From assembly GCF_000590555.1 (NCBI RefSeq), contig NC_022198.1, positions 454,338 to 518,337 of the forward strand: a stretch of DNA of 64,000 bases. Reading direction: 5' to 3'. The stretch comes from Corynebacterium argentoratense DSM 44202. GTDB taxonomy: Bacteria; Actinomycetota; Actinomycetes; Mycobacteriales; Mycobacteriaceae. The stretch's first letter is position 1; each line of letters starts with the position of its first letter. A program made the position numbers and the translations under genes. The notes under the pieces were generated by a model that was given only the letters and a program-made list of their open reading frames with translations, was not told the origin of the DNA and did no database searches. Below are positions 50,071 to 59,126 of the stretch, piece by piece.

Positions 50071-51682
50071 TGGACAGCACGGCCACACTATGCCGCGTTT
50101 GTTCCCTCCGACTTTGGGCGGGAGGGAGCTCACCCCAGAAACTACGGCGGGGTTTTCGCTTATCGAGTTTGCGGAATTAATCGGCCAACCTTTGAGGCCA
50201 TTCCAACAATGGCTAGCGTTGCATGGCTTGGAGTATAACGAGGATGGGTCGGACTTTCGTTTTAAACGCGTGATTGTTGAAGTTGCTAGGCAAAACGGTA
50301 AGACTCACTTTATGGTCGTTCTTGGCCTGTGGCGTTTGTTTGTGTTTGGGGCGTCTGGGATCATTTCGACGGCTCAGAATTTGAAGTATGCTGAGGGGAC
50401 TTTGGCAGATGCGTTCCGTATCGCCGCGTTTAACCCTGTGCTGTCCCAGTGGTTGCGTGATAATACGCGCGCCGATGAAGATGACGAATTTAACGGTAAA
50501 TATATTACGCGCGTCAATGGTGGCCATATGTTTAAGTTGACGGGCGCCCCGGTGGATGGTGCTGTGGATTTAGCTAAAGATGGCCCGCCGTTTTGGAGCG
50601 TGACCACTTCCACGCGTAAGGGCGGTCGCTCTATGACTGTTGACCTGGCGTTTTTTGATGAGCTGCGAGAGCATATTAAGTGGGATGCGTGGGACGCTAT
50701 TACACCCACAGTAAGCCAGCGGCCCTTTGGCCAGGTGTGGGCGTTCTCTAACGCGGGCGATGCAAGTTCTATTGTCTTGCAGGATTTGCGTAGTCAGTGC
50801 TTGGAGTCTGTGAACGCGGGCTTAGCGGATGCGTCTAATATGGCTTTGTTTTCGTGGTCTGCGGATCCGGCTTTGCCGATTGATGATCCGCGCGGGATGC
50901 TGCAGGCAAACCCATCTTTGGGTTATGGGGCGGCAAAGCTGGAGCATTTGCGGGCAGAGGTTAGGTCAACGCCTAACCCCGATGGGTTTAGGACTGAGTA
51001 CCTGTGTCAGTGGGTGCAGTCGGTTGAGCCTGGAAAGATTCTGCCGGCTGTGTGGGAGCCGTTGGCCGATCCCGCGTCTACTATCCCGGATGATGCGGTT
51101 ATAGCGGTAGGTGTGGATGTGGCTGTGGACGGACGCGCTGCCTATATCGCTGTTGCTGCTGAGCGTGGGGACGGTGTCGTTCATGTCGAGATTGTGGCGG
51201 CCCGCCCCGGCTATTCGTGGGTGGTGGATTGGCTACGGCCCCGCGTGGGGTCGTGGTGCGATGGTGTCGTGGCTCTCCAAGTGAAGGGTTCACCGTCCCA
51301 GGCTTTGGCCCCGGGTTTAGCCGACGCTGGTTTCACTGTGCGCCCGTGGCAGGGTGGGGATATGACCCGATCAACTCTTGGATTCTTTGACGCTATCCAA
51401 TCTGGACGGGTGGTTCATATTGACCAGCCTGTTTTAAATGAGGCGGCTTTAGCCGCTGTTGAGCGTAAAGCCGGTGACGTCTTTATCTGGGATCGTGGCA
51501 AATCATTTGGCGACATTAGCCCGTTCGTGGCTTGTAACATTGCGTGGTGGGCGGCGTTAAACCCCCCGGAAAAATTCATTAGCGCTTACGCCGCCGATGA
51601 TTTCGAGGACGTCGTGGAAGAGTTGGAAGACGCGCCGCTTATTGATGATGATGATGACGGCGGCGGTTTGTTGATCGTGTAA
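50027..51682 (+). CDS. Terminase large subunit
   Basis: 551 residues. The ATPase domain has a Walker A variant VEVARQNGKTH near residue 89 and Walker B VDLAFFDELREH near 210. The nuclease domain begins near AVGVDVAVDGRAAYIAVA (first metal-binding Asp, near 360). An acidic tail (DDDDDGGG) ends it. It cuts concatemeric DNA and pumps it into the prohead. The start inside the small-subunit gene suggests translational coupling. Confidence 0.94.
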   Translation: MDYAQLMEAWSRQDDGQHGHTMPRLFPPTLGGRELTPETTAGFSLIEFAELIGQPLRPFQQWLALHGLEYNEDGSDFRFKRVIVEVARQNGKTHFMVVLGLWRLFVFGASGIISTAQNLKYAEGTLADAFRIAAFNPVLSQWLRDNTRADEDDEFNGKYITRVNGGHMFKLTGAPVDGAVDLAKDGPPFWSVTTSTRKGGRSMTVDLAFFDELREHIKWDAWDAITPTVSQRPFGQVWAFSNAGDASSIVLQDLRSQCLESVNAGLADASNMALFSWSADPALPIDDPRGMLQANPSLGYGAAKLEHLRAEVRSTPNPDGFRTEYLCQWVQSVEPGKILPAVWEPLADPASTIPDDAVIAVGVDVAVDGRAAYIAVAAERGDGVVHVEIVAARPGYSWVVDWLRPRVGSWCDGVVALQVKGSPSQALAPGLADAGFTVRPWQGGDMTRSTLGFFDAIQSGRVVHIDQPVLNEAALAAVERKAGDVFIWDRGKSFGDISPFVACNIAWWAALNPPEKFISAYAADDFEDVVEELEDAPLIDDDDDGGGLLIV

Positions 51683-51701
51683 AAGAGAAGGGGGGTGTCT
51701 T

Positions 51702-52943
51702 ATGGGCTTTTTTGAAAAGCTGGGATTTAAAGCCCCGGTTATGGAGGCACCTAGCGCGGATGTGCTAGCCGCCCCATTATTTGCAAAATTAGCTAGCGAC
51801 GTGGATTCAATGCCAGTCGAACAGTTGTGGAAAGAGCAACCACACCTTAGAACTGTTACCGAGTTTATTGCCCGGAACATTTCGAGTGTGGCTCTCCATG
51901 TGTATAGGCGGGGGGATGATGGGGGCCGTATTCGCGACCGTGATTCAGACGCGGCGCGCGTTTTGTTTAAGGCTAACCCTGGTCAGTTAATGCAGGATGT
52001 TTTACATGCCTCACTACTTGACCTTTGTTTATTTGATGAGTTTATTTGGTTCGTCGCTGTTGATGATGATGGTAGCCCGGCTGTTTATCCGATTAGCCCA
52101 CTGTGGGTGTATCGGAAAAACTTTAGTGATAGGTGGACTTTGCGGTCTATCATTGTTGCCGATGATGATGGTAACCATGTGGAGCTGCCCGCCTCTAACA
52201 TTGTTTATTGTCATGGCTATCAGCCGGGGACTTATCGCTACGGCGTGTCACCTGTCGATTCTTTGCGGGATGTGTTGAAGGAGCAACTGGAGGCGGCGGC
52301 GTATCGTGGCCAGTTGTGGAAAAACGGGCCACGCCTATCAGGGGTGATTACACGGCCTAAGGACGCGCCGTGGACGGGTGCAGACCGTAACAGGTTTAAG
52401 GCGTCTTGGAGTAGTCAATATACGGGCCGTGGGTCTGGTGCGGGTGGTACTCCTGTCCTTGAGGATGGTATGGACTTTAAGCCCATGCATTTGAAAGCAC
52501 AGGATGAACAGTTTGTCGACGTCGCTAAACTCGCATTGGCTACCGTGGCTAGTGTCTACCATATTAACCCTACGATGGTAGGGCTTTTGGATAACGCTAA
52601 CTACTCTAACGTTAGGGAATTCCGCAAAAGCCTTTACGGCGATAGTCTGGGGCCGATTATTAAAAAGCTGGAGGGCGTGATTAACGCGTTCCTGTTGCCT
52701 TTGCTAGGAGTCCCGGATGGGGTGTATGCGGAGTTTAATTTGGATGAAAAACTACGCGCGTCATTTGAGGAGAAGGCGTCTATTACGACGGCGGCGGTTG
52801 GCGGCCCGTGGATGACCCGGAACGAGGCGAGGGAACAGAATAACCTAACACGTCTAGATGATGGTGATTCTTTGCTTGTTCCACTAAATACGACTGATGC
52901 GGATCGGCTGGGGGAGTCTCTAGCTGGTGAGGGGGAGCAATGA
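51702..52943 (+). CDS. Portal protein, HK97 family
   Basis: 413 residues. Typical portal blocks: FIARNISSVALHVYRR, LHASLLDLCLFDEFIWFV, VYHINPTMVGLLDNANYSNVREFRKSLYGD (shortened NPTMVGLLDNANYSNV) and FEEKASITTAAVGGPWMTRNEAR (TAAVGGPWMTRNEAR). It forms the 12-subunit entry ring. AAGGGGGG site before the ATG. It overlaps the protease gene by four bases. Confidence 0.93.
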   Translation: MGFFEKLGFKAPVMEAPSADVLAAPLFAKLASDVDSMPVEQLWKEQPHLRTVTEFIARNISSVALHVYRRGDDGGRIRDRDSDAARVLFKANPGQLMQDVLHASLLDLCLFDEFIWFVAVDDDGSPAVYPISPLWVYRKNFSDRWTLRSIIVADDDGNHVELPASNIVYCHGYQPGTYRYGVSPVDSLRDVLKEQLEAAAYRGQLWKNGPRLSGVITRPKDAPWTGADRNRFKASWSSQYTGRGSGAGGTPVLEDGMDFKPMHLKAQDEQFVDVAKLALATVASVYHINPTMVGLLDNANYSNVREFRKSLYGDSLGPIIKKLEGVINAFLLPLLGVPDGVYAEFNLDEKLRASFEEKASITTAAVGGPWMTRNEAREQNNLTRLDDGDSLLVPLNTTDADRLGESLAGEGEQ

Positions 52944-54067
52944 CGCTACATGTGGTGGTGGGGCCGCCTTGTTCTGGTAAGTCTACTTTTGTTGAGCTAC
53001 ATGCCCCGCGTGGTACCCCGCGATTTGACTTTGACCGCGTGGCAGCCGTGGTGGATGGTACGGGGGAGTTGCACCCGGAAACTGTACGCGGGGAGTCTGT
53101 GCTGAACGCTGTGGCCGCTATGAGGCGCGGGTTTACCGGGTGGATACTGGATGCTGAAACAGGTTCCCCGGATGCTTGGATTATTTCAGGCAACCCGCCA
53201 CAGTCGCTTATTGCTGCGTATGCGGGCGCCGGGGCTGAGTTCCACCTTTTAGACCCTGGTATGGATGTGTGTTTGCAACGCGCCCGTGATGAGGGGCGCC
53301 CCGCATATACAGAAGAGGCTATTAGGGCGTGGTATGAAAACCCGCCCACGATCCCCACGGGGGAGAAAGGGGGAACAATGAAGCTAAAACAGTTGGATTT
53401 CACTTTGGTTAAGTCTGATAATTCGGATGATTTAGCCGAAGGTGAGTTTATCGGCTATGCGTCTGTTTTCGGCAATATTGATTCTTACGGGGATGTGGTG
53501 GCGCGTGGCGCGTTTGCCGATGCTCTGAAAGAGTGGGGCGGGGCGCCTGGCCGTCTGCCTGTCCTGTATGGGCATGATTTTCATGATCCGTTTTCCAACA
53601 TTGGGGAGGTGTTGGACGCGGTAGAAGACGACCATGGGTTGAAGGTACACGCGCGCCTTGATCTGGACAACCCTAAGGCAGCCCAGGTTTACCGTTTGAT
53701 AAAGGCGGGGCGCCTCTCTCAGATGTCTTTTGCATATGACGTTTTGGACGGCGGGCCTGTTGATATTGACGGGCGGGACGCTTACGAGATACGGCGCGTG
53801 AAGCTTTACGAGGTGTCTGTCGTACCAATCGGTGCTAACCAGGATACTGAAATTGTGGGCGTGAAGAATGCGCCATCGATTTCTAAAGACGATGTTATGC
53901 AACTGTTGCGTGACGTCATGAGCACGCCTGTGGCTGAGGCTGAACAGGCGGCGTCATCTGTTGTTGCTGACCCGGAGGGGAAAGACGCCTCGGGGGATGT
54001 TTTCGCGGCTGCGTTGGCCGTGGAATTGGAACTACTGGAAGTGGGAAAAAATGACTTTGAAGAATGA
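52940..54067 (+). CDS. Fused P-loop kinase-like domain and HK97 prohead protease
   Basis: 375 residues. Residues 1-145 are a nucleotide-kinase-like P-loop domain (VVVGPPCSGKSTFVELHAP; MDVCLQRARDEGRPAYTEEA). Residues 146-310 are the prohead protease (S78): FIGYASVFGNIDSYGDVVARGAF with the first active-site part, LYGHDFHDPFSNIGEV with the His, and MSFAYDVLDGG with the Ser. An internal ATG at 53378, in frame and preceded by AAAGGGGG, would give the protease alone (229 residues). A Glu/Ala-rich tail ends it. Confidence 0.88.
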   Translation: MTLHVVVGPPCSGKSTFVELHAPRGTPRFDFDRVAAVVDGTGELHPETVRGESVLNAVAAMRRGFTGWILDAETGSPDAWIISGNPPQSLIAAYAGAGAEFHLLDPGMDVCLQRARDEGRPAYTEEAIRAWYENPPTIPTGEKGGTMKLKQLDFTLVKSDNSDDLAEGEFIGYASVFGNIDSYGDVVARGAFADALKEWGGAPGRLPVLYGHDFHDPFSNIGEVLDAVEDDHGLKVHARLDLDNPKAAQVYRLIKAGRLSQMSFAYDVLDGGPVDIDGRDAYEIRRVKLYEVSVVPIGANQDTEIVGVKNAPSISKDDVMQLLRDVMSTPVAEAEQAASSVVADPEGKDASGDVFAAALAVELELLEVGKNDFEE

Positions 54068-55265
54068 GCGCGCGCTTGCATTGAAGGCCGCCCGCGAACT
54101 GGCTGACAAGTACCGTGAGACTATGACCGAGGACCAGCGGGCTGAGATTAAGGCCGCTGTTGATAAGGTCCATGAGATTGACGAAAAGCTGGAACAGGCG
54201 GCTAAGTCCCGTGAGTTGTTGAAGTCCGTGGGGGCTTTGCGTGAGGTTGAAGAGGATGCAGCCCCGGCTGAGGTGAAGGCCGCTACATTGGGTGAGCACT
54301 TTGTGAAAGCGGCGCGTGATGGTTTGCGAGAGCAAGCAGCGGGCGCGCGCTTGAACATCGTGGGCACTGAGTTTAAGGCGGCGGGGGATCCGTATAAGCG
54401 CCCTACCGGTGATGGCGCTGCGTGGGGTACGACGTTTGATCGTGCCATTGTGAACGCCCACCGAGAGCAGCTGGTCGCAGCTGATCTTATGGGATCGGCT
54501 ACCGTGTCGAACGCCACTATTAAGTATTTGGTGGAAAAGGCCAACCGCATTGCAGAGGGCGCTGTCGGTTTTGTCGCAGAGGGCGGTAAAAAGCCCTACG
54601 TTAACTTTACTGCCTTTGACGTGGTTACTGAATCACTGACTAAGGTTGCGGCGTTGACTAAGCTCACAGACGAGATGATCTCCGACTATGGCTTTATTGC
54701 TGACTGGATTAACAACAATCTGGTGTACGAGTTGTCTGTTGCTGAGGAAAAGCAGCTCCTCAATGGTGACGGCACTAGCAACGGGATTAAGGGTCTGTTG
54801 AATCGTGACGGCGTTCAAGCGAAAACCGGAACGGGTGTAGGCACCTGGTCGGACACGATTTTCGAGGCTATGGGCATGGTTCAGCAGTCCACTACGCTAA
54901 CGGCTGACGGCCTGGTTATTAACCCGGCTGACTACCAGCCTTTGCGCCTGTCTAAGGATAAGAACGGCCAGTACTATGCGGGCGGGCCATTCGCTGGCCC
55001 GTATGGTAACGGTGGTATTCAGATTAACCCCGGCCCGTGGGGTCTGCGAACTGTGGTCACTAACGCAGTGCCTCAAGGCACGGCGCTTGTGGGCGCATTC
55101 AAGCAGGGCGCTACGGTGCTGCGTAAGGGCGGTCTGCGAGTAGATTCCACTAACACTAACGCGGATGATTTCGAGAACAACCTAGTTACTGTCCGCGCGG
55201 AAGAGCGCCTCGGTTTGATGGTCCCGGCCCCGGCTGCGTTCGTCAAGCTGACTTTGACGGCGTGA
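54051..55265 (+). CDS. Major capsid protein, HK97 fold
   Basis: 404 residues. The first 100 are a helical, charged delta domain (ALKAARELADKYRETMTEDQ) expected to be removed by the prohead protease. The rest has capsid blocks: LMGSATVSNATIKYLVEKANRIA, AEGGKKPYVNFTAFDVVTESLTKVAAL and LLNGDGTSNGIKGLLN. The ATG at 54051 overlaps the protease gene by 17 bases and has a GGAAGTGGG site. Confidence 0.93.
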   Translation: MTLKNERALALKAARELADKYRETMTEDQRAEIKAAVDKVHEIDEKLEQAAKSRELLKSVGALREVEEDAAPAEVKAATLGEHFVKAARDGLREQAAGARLNIVGTEFKAAGDPYKRPTGDGAAWGTTFDRAIVNAHREQLVAADLMGSATVSNATIKYLVEKANRIAEGAVGFVAEGGKKPYVNFTAFDVVTESLTKVAALTKLTDEMISDYGFIADWINNNLVYELSVAEEKQLLNGDGTSNGIKGLLNRDGVQAKTGTGVGTWSDTIFEAMGMVQQSTTLTADGLVINPADYQPLRLSKDKNGQYYAGGPFAGPYGNGGIQINPGPWGLRTVVTNAVPQGTALVGAFKQGATVLRKGGLRVDSTNTNADDFENNLVTVRAEERLGLMVPAPAAFVKLTLTA

Positions 55266-55483
55266 TAAGTATGGGTGATTCGCGTAAACGGTGGAGGGTG
55301 GTTTTCCCTAACGGGTTTGAGACCACTCTTTTAATGACGGACGAATTCGCGGCGCGTTTTTATCCGGGGGCCGTTCCTGAGGGTGTGGCTCTGGATGGGG
55401 TCACGGCTGAGGATGAAGAGGCGGCGGGGGATGCTGTAGAGGCTCCCCCCGCCCGCCGTGGGAGTAAGCCGAAAAACGGTTAG
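55262..55483 (+). CDS. Small head-region phage protein
   Basis: 73 residues from GTG at 55262 (ATG at 55271 possible). A beta-like start (RWRVVFPNGFETTLLMTDEF) and a Glu/Ala/Pro-rich basic tail. Similar small proteins follow capsid genes in many actinophages; function unknown. Confidence 0.6.
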   Translation: MISMGDSRKRWRVVFPNGFETTLLMTDEFAARFYPGAVPEGVALDGVTAEDEEAAGDAVEAPPARRGSKPKNG

Positions 55484-55494
55484 CCTGTTAGGGG

Positions 55495-56088
55495 GTGATA
55501 GCTGTGGGAAGGATTGAAAAACCGTCGTCTTTTATAACTGTGGATATGTTGAAGCAGTTGGACCCTAAGGGCGCTGAGTTTATTTCTCAAGAGCATATTA
55601 ACGCGGCTATCGCGTCTGTTCGTAATATTTGCGGGTGGCACGTGTTCCCTAGTTTGTCGGATAGTATAACACTTACTGAACAGTCTGGGGATACTATTAT
55701 TTTGCCCACCAAATCGGATACTGTGGTTAATTCTATCGAGGTGTATGCATCCTTATCCCAGTCCGAGGGTGGGCAGATTTGGACTACCCGCGCGGGTGGT
55801 GAGTTTATGGCCTTCCCCGGTGGTATTGTGAAACTGGTAGGTATCCAGCTTAAGCCCGGCTATTCGGTTAATGTTGATTTCGAACACGGCTTTGGAACAC
55901 TTGGAGATAGTGCAGATAGCTACCCACAGGACTTAATTTCTGTGATTCTGTCTATGGCGTCTCGTGCTGCACAGCCCTCTGGGGCTATCACGGTGGGCGG
56001 TATCAGTATGGGTGCTACCACAGGGATCACCCCACAGTCTCACGAATATAGGATCCTTGATACCTATAAGCTAAGGGCGTTGCCATGA
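55495..56088 (+). CDS. Head-tail connector (adaptor) protein
   Basis: 197 residues. It has the gp6/gp15-type pattern: INAAIASVRNICGWHVFPS near the start, a beta-rich middle (SDTVVNSIEVYASL), and DLISVILSMASRAAQPSG. It is expected to form the ring under the portal. GTG at 55495 or 55504. The order adaptor-stopper-gp10-terminator that follows supports the call. Confidence 0.8.
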   Translation: MIAVGRIEKPSSFITVDMLKQLDPKGAEFISQEHINAAIASVRNICGWHVFPSLSDSITLTEQSGDTIILPTKSDTVVNSIEVYASLSQSEGGQIWTTRAGGEFMAFPGGIVKLVGIQLKPGYSVNVDFEHGFGTLGDSADSYPQDLISVILSMASRAAQPSGAITVGGISMGATTGITPQSHEYRILDTYKLRALP

Positions 56089-56444
56089 ACGGCGCGATTT
56101 TCAACCAGACAGTTGAGATATTGCGCGCGGGCACAAAGCGTAGCCGCTACAGCTCGGAGACTGTTCCCGATTGGTCTAACCCCACAGTTATCCCGGTAGA
56201 GTTCCCTGTCAGTGTGCAGCCCGTGGGGACTACCGAGGACGGGGTTTTACGCCCCACGGTGGACCAGTCCTGGAGGATGTACACACCACCGGGGACTGAT
56301 TTAGATATTCGGGCGTCTGATCGCGTGAGACTAGGCGGGGTGCTGGTGATGGCTGTGGATGGCGCCCCCGCGCGCTGGCCGGACCCTAATAACCCCGGTT
56401 CAGTTCATCATGTGGAAGTGGGGCTAAAGCATGTCGTCGGATAG
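56085..56444 (+). CDS. Head-tail stopper protein
   Basis: 119 residues, beta-rich (NQTVEILRAGTKRSRYSSET; VEFPVSVQPVGTTEDG; VRLGGVLVMAVDGAPARWPDP). Size and place match head closure/stopper proteins. It overlaps both neighbours by a few bases. Confidence 0.75.
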   Translation: MNGAIFNQTVEILRAGTKRSRYSSETVPDWSNPTVIPVEFPVSVQPVGTTEDGVLRPTVDQSWRMYTPPGTDLDIRASDRVRLGGVLVMAVDGAPARWPDPNNPGSVHHVEVGLKHVVG

Positions 56445-56712
56445 GGTGCCGGACTTTATTTGGAGGGACGTCAACCAGCAAAAGGGGTTAAAGCGCCATT
56501 TGTTGGGGGTGGGGGAGCGTGTAGCCCGCGCCGCCCTGGCTGAGTCGCGTAAACACGGCGGTAAGGCTAATTATTCTGTGCGTTACAGTGTGCGTCCCCG
56601 TGGTCGTGCCCAGGTGCAGGTCTTTTCAGACAATAGGGCTGAGGAGTACGGCGTGGAAGATACTCCCCGGATTGGAGCGCTGAGGCGCGTTATCAAGAGG
56701 GGAGGCTACTAG
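56431..56712 (+). CDS. HK97 gp10-like head-tail protein
   Basis: 93 residues, basic (LKRHLLGVGERVARAALAES; YSVRYSVRPRGRAQVQVFSD). It corresponds by place and charge to the HK97 gp10/minor capsid-tail completion family; the motif is weak. Confidence 0.65.
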   Translation: MSSDRVPDFIWRDVNQQKGLKRHLLGVGERVARAALAESRKHGGKANYSVRYSVRPRGRAQVQVFSDNRAEEYGVEDTPRIGALRRVIKRGGY

Positions 56713-56714
56713 TC

Positions 56715-57092
56715 GTGGATGTTTTAGCGGCCATTGTGGAAAAGCTACAGGGCGTTAATGATTGGCCGGTTTATGCTGAACTCCCCCATGATTTCGAGCT
56801 AGAGGGGCTTCCTGTCGTGGATGTGTGGCAGGTTGGCCCCGCTGAACGCCGTGCCGCTATGAACGCGTTAGGGGCGGATATTGTCGAGTTTGATGTCGAT
56901 ATTTACACCACCCCGGCTATGTGGAATAGCGGGGAGGCGTGGAAGCTAGCGAATGCGGCGCGGATGGAGTTGTGGAGGTGGTGGGGAGCGTCTATTCATG
57001 TGGTGGACGCTTCCCGCCCTGAGTCCCGTCCGGATCGTAACGAAAATATTAGGCGCGTGGGTTTCACTGTATCGGTGATGGTTGCGGCCTAG
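56715..57092 (+). CDS. Tail terminator protein
   Basis: 125 residues: WPVYAELPHDFELEGLPVVDVWQVG near the start, VEFDVDIYTTPAMWNSGEAW in the middle, and a beta-strand end. Size and position just before the major tail protein match tail terminators. Start GTG at 56715. Confidence 0.72.
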   Translation: MDVLAAIVEKLQGVNDWPVYAELPHDFELEGLPVVDVWQVGPAERRAAMNALGADIVEFDVDIYTTPAMWNSGEAWKLANAARMELWRWWGASIHVVDASRPESRPDRNENIRRVGFTVSVMVAA

Positions 57093-57127
57093 AATTAGAT
57101 TTTTTTATTTTCCTTGAAGGGGGAATT

Positions 57128-58096
57128 ATGGCTAAGGCCACTGTTGATGTTTCTAACCTGGTCGATCTGTCCCAGGCTAATTTTGCGCGCGAACTAGCGC
57201 TGCTTGGTGTTACGGGCGTAGCTCACTACGCACCTTACGGCACTAAGCTACCTGAGTCTATGGAAAAGCTAGACAAGCCGTGGACCGCCCTAGGCTGGTG
57301 CAACGATTCCGGCATTTCTGAGTCTCAGAGTGAAGAGAAGAACGAGTTCAGCGTTTGGCAGTCTACCGAGAATTTGCGCGAACAGATCAATAAGCGCGAA
57401 TACACGTTTAAGCTGACCGCGTTGTCTATCGGCGGCCTGGCTAACGCTCTTTATTACTCTGTCCCCGAGGACATGATGGCGTGGGATGAAGAGACAGGGG
57501 TGGCGTCTTTCGAGCAGGGCGGCACTATCCCCGAGGACTACATTTTTAGTCTGGTTATCGATATTGTTGATGGCCATAAAGCCCGCCGTATCGTTATCCC
57601 TAAGGCTACGGTCTCGGAGCGCGGGGACGTGAATTACACGCGGTCTGATTTGGTGGGCTATGAGTTCACCTTTAAGGCTAACCTTGATGCGGGCGCGGGC
57701 TATTCGGTTAAGCGCCTGTTTAAGGAAGGCTGGAAGCCCGGAACCGAAGGAACGATGCTCGCGGGCGCCGCCTCTGAAAACGGCCTAGGCGATTGGTCTA
57801 AGGACGTTGCCACGGCTGAGGGTGATACTAAGGCCTACACCTTTACGTTGAAGGGTGCCACCTCTGGCACCTGGGATTTGGCAGTCGGTGATAAAAAGGC
57901 TACGGGCTTGTCTTGGAAGGCTACCGACGAGCAGGTGCAGAAGGCGCTGCGCGCTAAGGGTGAGAAGACGGCCCGCGTATCTGGCAGCGTGCAGGGTGGG
58001 TTTACTATTTCCGGTGTGGCGTCAAAGCCTACGGTCACAGTGACCGCCCTGGAAGGCGTAACTAGTGCTGAGGTTTCGGAGGCTACCGCCGCCTAG
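57128..58096 (+). CDS. Major tail tube protein with C-terminal Ig-like domain
   Basis: 322 residues. Residues 1-220 are the tail tube fold (LGWCNDSGISESQSEEKNEF; YTFKLTALSIGGLANALYY; YIFSLVIDIVDGHKARRIVI). After a Gly/Ala linker, residues 232-322 form an added beta-sandwich (TKAYTFTLKGATSGTWDLAV; TVTVTALEGVTSAEVSEATA) like the Ig-type decorations seen on other phage tubes. GAAGGGGG site before the ATG. A terminator follows. Confidence 0.88.
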   Translation: MAKATVDVSNLVDLSQANFARELALLGVTGVAHYAPYGTKLPESMEKLDKPWTALGWCNDSGISESQSEEKNEFSVWQSTENLREQINKREYTFKLTALSIGGLANALYYSVPEDMMAWDEETGVASFEQGGTIPEDYIFSLVIDIVDGHKARRIVIPKATVSERGDVNYTRSDLVGYEFTFKANLDAGAGYSVKRLFKEGWKPGTEGTMLAGAASENGLGDWSKDVATAEGDTKAYTFTLKGATSGTWDLAVGDKKATGLSWKATDEQVQKALRAKGEKTARVSGSVQGGFTISGVASKPTVTVTALEGVTSAEVSEATAA

Positions 58097-58114
58097 CCGG
58101 TATGGGTGACGTGT

Positions 58115-58150
58115 GAGGGGCTGGGGACTGTAAACCCCTGGCCCCTCTTT
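58115..58150 (+). terminator. Terminator after the major tail gene
   Basis: GAGGGGC (58115-58121) pairs with GCCCCTC (58141-58147), with an inner GGGG/CCCC stem, then TTT. A second hairpin GTGGGGG/CCCCCAC spans 58231-58260. The 270-base gap to the next gene holds no open frame of note. Confidence 0.75.
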
Positions 58151-58365
58151 ATGTTGCCGCCTTTTTGTAGACTTGCAGCCCGCGCTAACGGGTGCACGTG
58201 ACCACCTAGAAAAGTAAAGGTTTTGCGCGCGTGGGGGAGTTGAGGGCAGGTCGCCCCCACATGTTTGCGTTGTTCCTATTGGCGCGGTTGACCCCGCGCG
58301 GGTTGCATATAACTTAAAAAAATTGATGAAAAGACTTGCCCCTTTTTTTGAAAGGATCTGTCACA

Positions 58366-58743
58366 GTGACTATTAACCTAGATGCCATGCTTGCTAAGCG
58401 CCGTGAAGCAGTGGGGGACGCTAAGGGATTCCCCGTCGAATTCGGCGGGAAGACGTTTTATTTCACAGCCCCGGAATTGGCTAGTTCTGATTTTAATGAC
58501 CGGTTCGACGAACTACAGCGGGATGTCCAAGACGGCCTAATGACCGCTAAGGATGTGCGCGCGGAATTCCTAGACATGTTCCTAGGGGAACAAGCGGAAG
58601 AATTCGCGGCCTTGTGCGAGAAGGAAAATGTAGACCCCACGCCGATCATTCTTTATGCAGTTCAGGAGCATAACGAAGCTGTTGCGGAAAACCCTACCCA
58701 GATGCGCTCGCGGAATTCCCGGAAGCCTGTGAAGCGGCGTTAA
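58366..58743 (+). CDS. Tail assembly chaperone, short form
   Basis: 125 residues from GTG at 58366 (GAAAGG site). Acidic, helical protein (FPVEFGGKTFYFTAPELASS; FLDMFLGEQAEEFAALCEK) of the size and place of siphovirus G-type chaperones that coat the tape measure during tail building. Its end is read in a second frame to make a longer product; see the next entry. Confidence 0.82.
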   Translation: MTINLDAMLAKRREAVGDAKGFPVEFGGKTFYFTAPELASSDFNDRFDELQRDVQDGLMTAKDVRAEFLDMFLGEQAEEFAALCEKENVDPTPIILYAVQEHNEAVAENPTQMRSRNSRKPVKRR

Positions 58744-59099
58744 TCGCTGAATATGGGCGGGATTATGTCGCCGCGTTTTGGCGTGGAGAAATAACCACGC
58801 GGATGCTGGTGGCCCTGTTGAAGGGGCTACCGGCTGATAATGCTTTGGCGCGTGCGCGGGGGCGGGAGTACGCGTGGACGCCGCTAGAGGACTTAGCGTG
58901 GGCACAAGTCCAGTATCTGAGGCGTCTTGAGACTATGGTTGCCACGTCCTTGGATCATAAACAACGGGAATTGCCTAAGTCTGTTCCCTACCCGTGGAGT
59001 GAGCCTGACGATGGGGTTAACCGTTTGGGCCGTGTTGATTCTGGTGATGAAACAGCGGCGGTCGAGTATCTTATGGGTATGCTTTCGGCGGGGGAGTAA
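58674..59099 (+). CDS. Tail assembly chaperone, -1 frameshift extension
   Basis: The -1 frame is open from 58674 to 59099 and has no good start of its own before ATG 58803. It reads YPDALAEFPEACEAALIAEY, GRDYVAAFWRGEITTRM and LEDLAWAQVQYLRRLE, the usual chaperone T-part. A heptamer GGAAAAC at 58686-58692 lies in the right phase (G GAA AAC) for a -1 slip, giving a join near residue 108 and a fusion of about 244 residues. The mechanism is well known for siphophages; the exact slip site is inferred. Confidence 0.78.
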   Translation, partial: RSCCGKPYPDALAEFPEACEAALIAEYGRDYVAAFWRGEITTRMLVALLKGLPADNALARARGREYAWTPLEDLAWAQVQYLRRLETMVATSLDHKQRELPKSVPYPWSEPDDGVNRLGRVDSGDETAAVEYLMGMLSAGE

Positions 59100-59126
59100 T
59101 TTTTTTTGTGTTAGGGGTGGTGCGCT

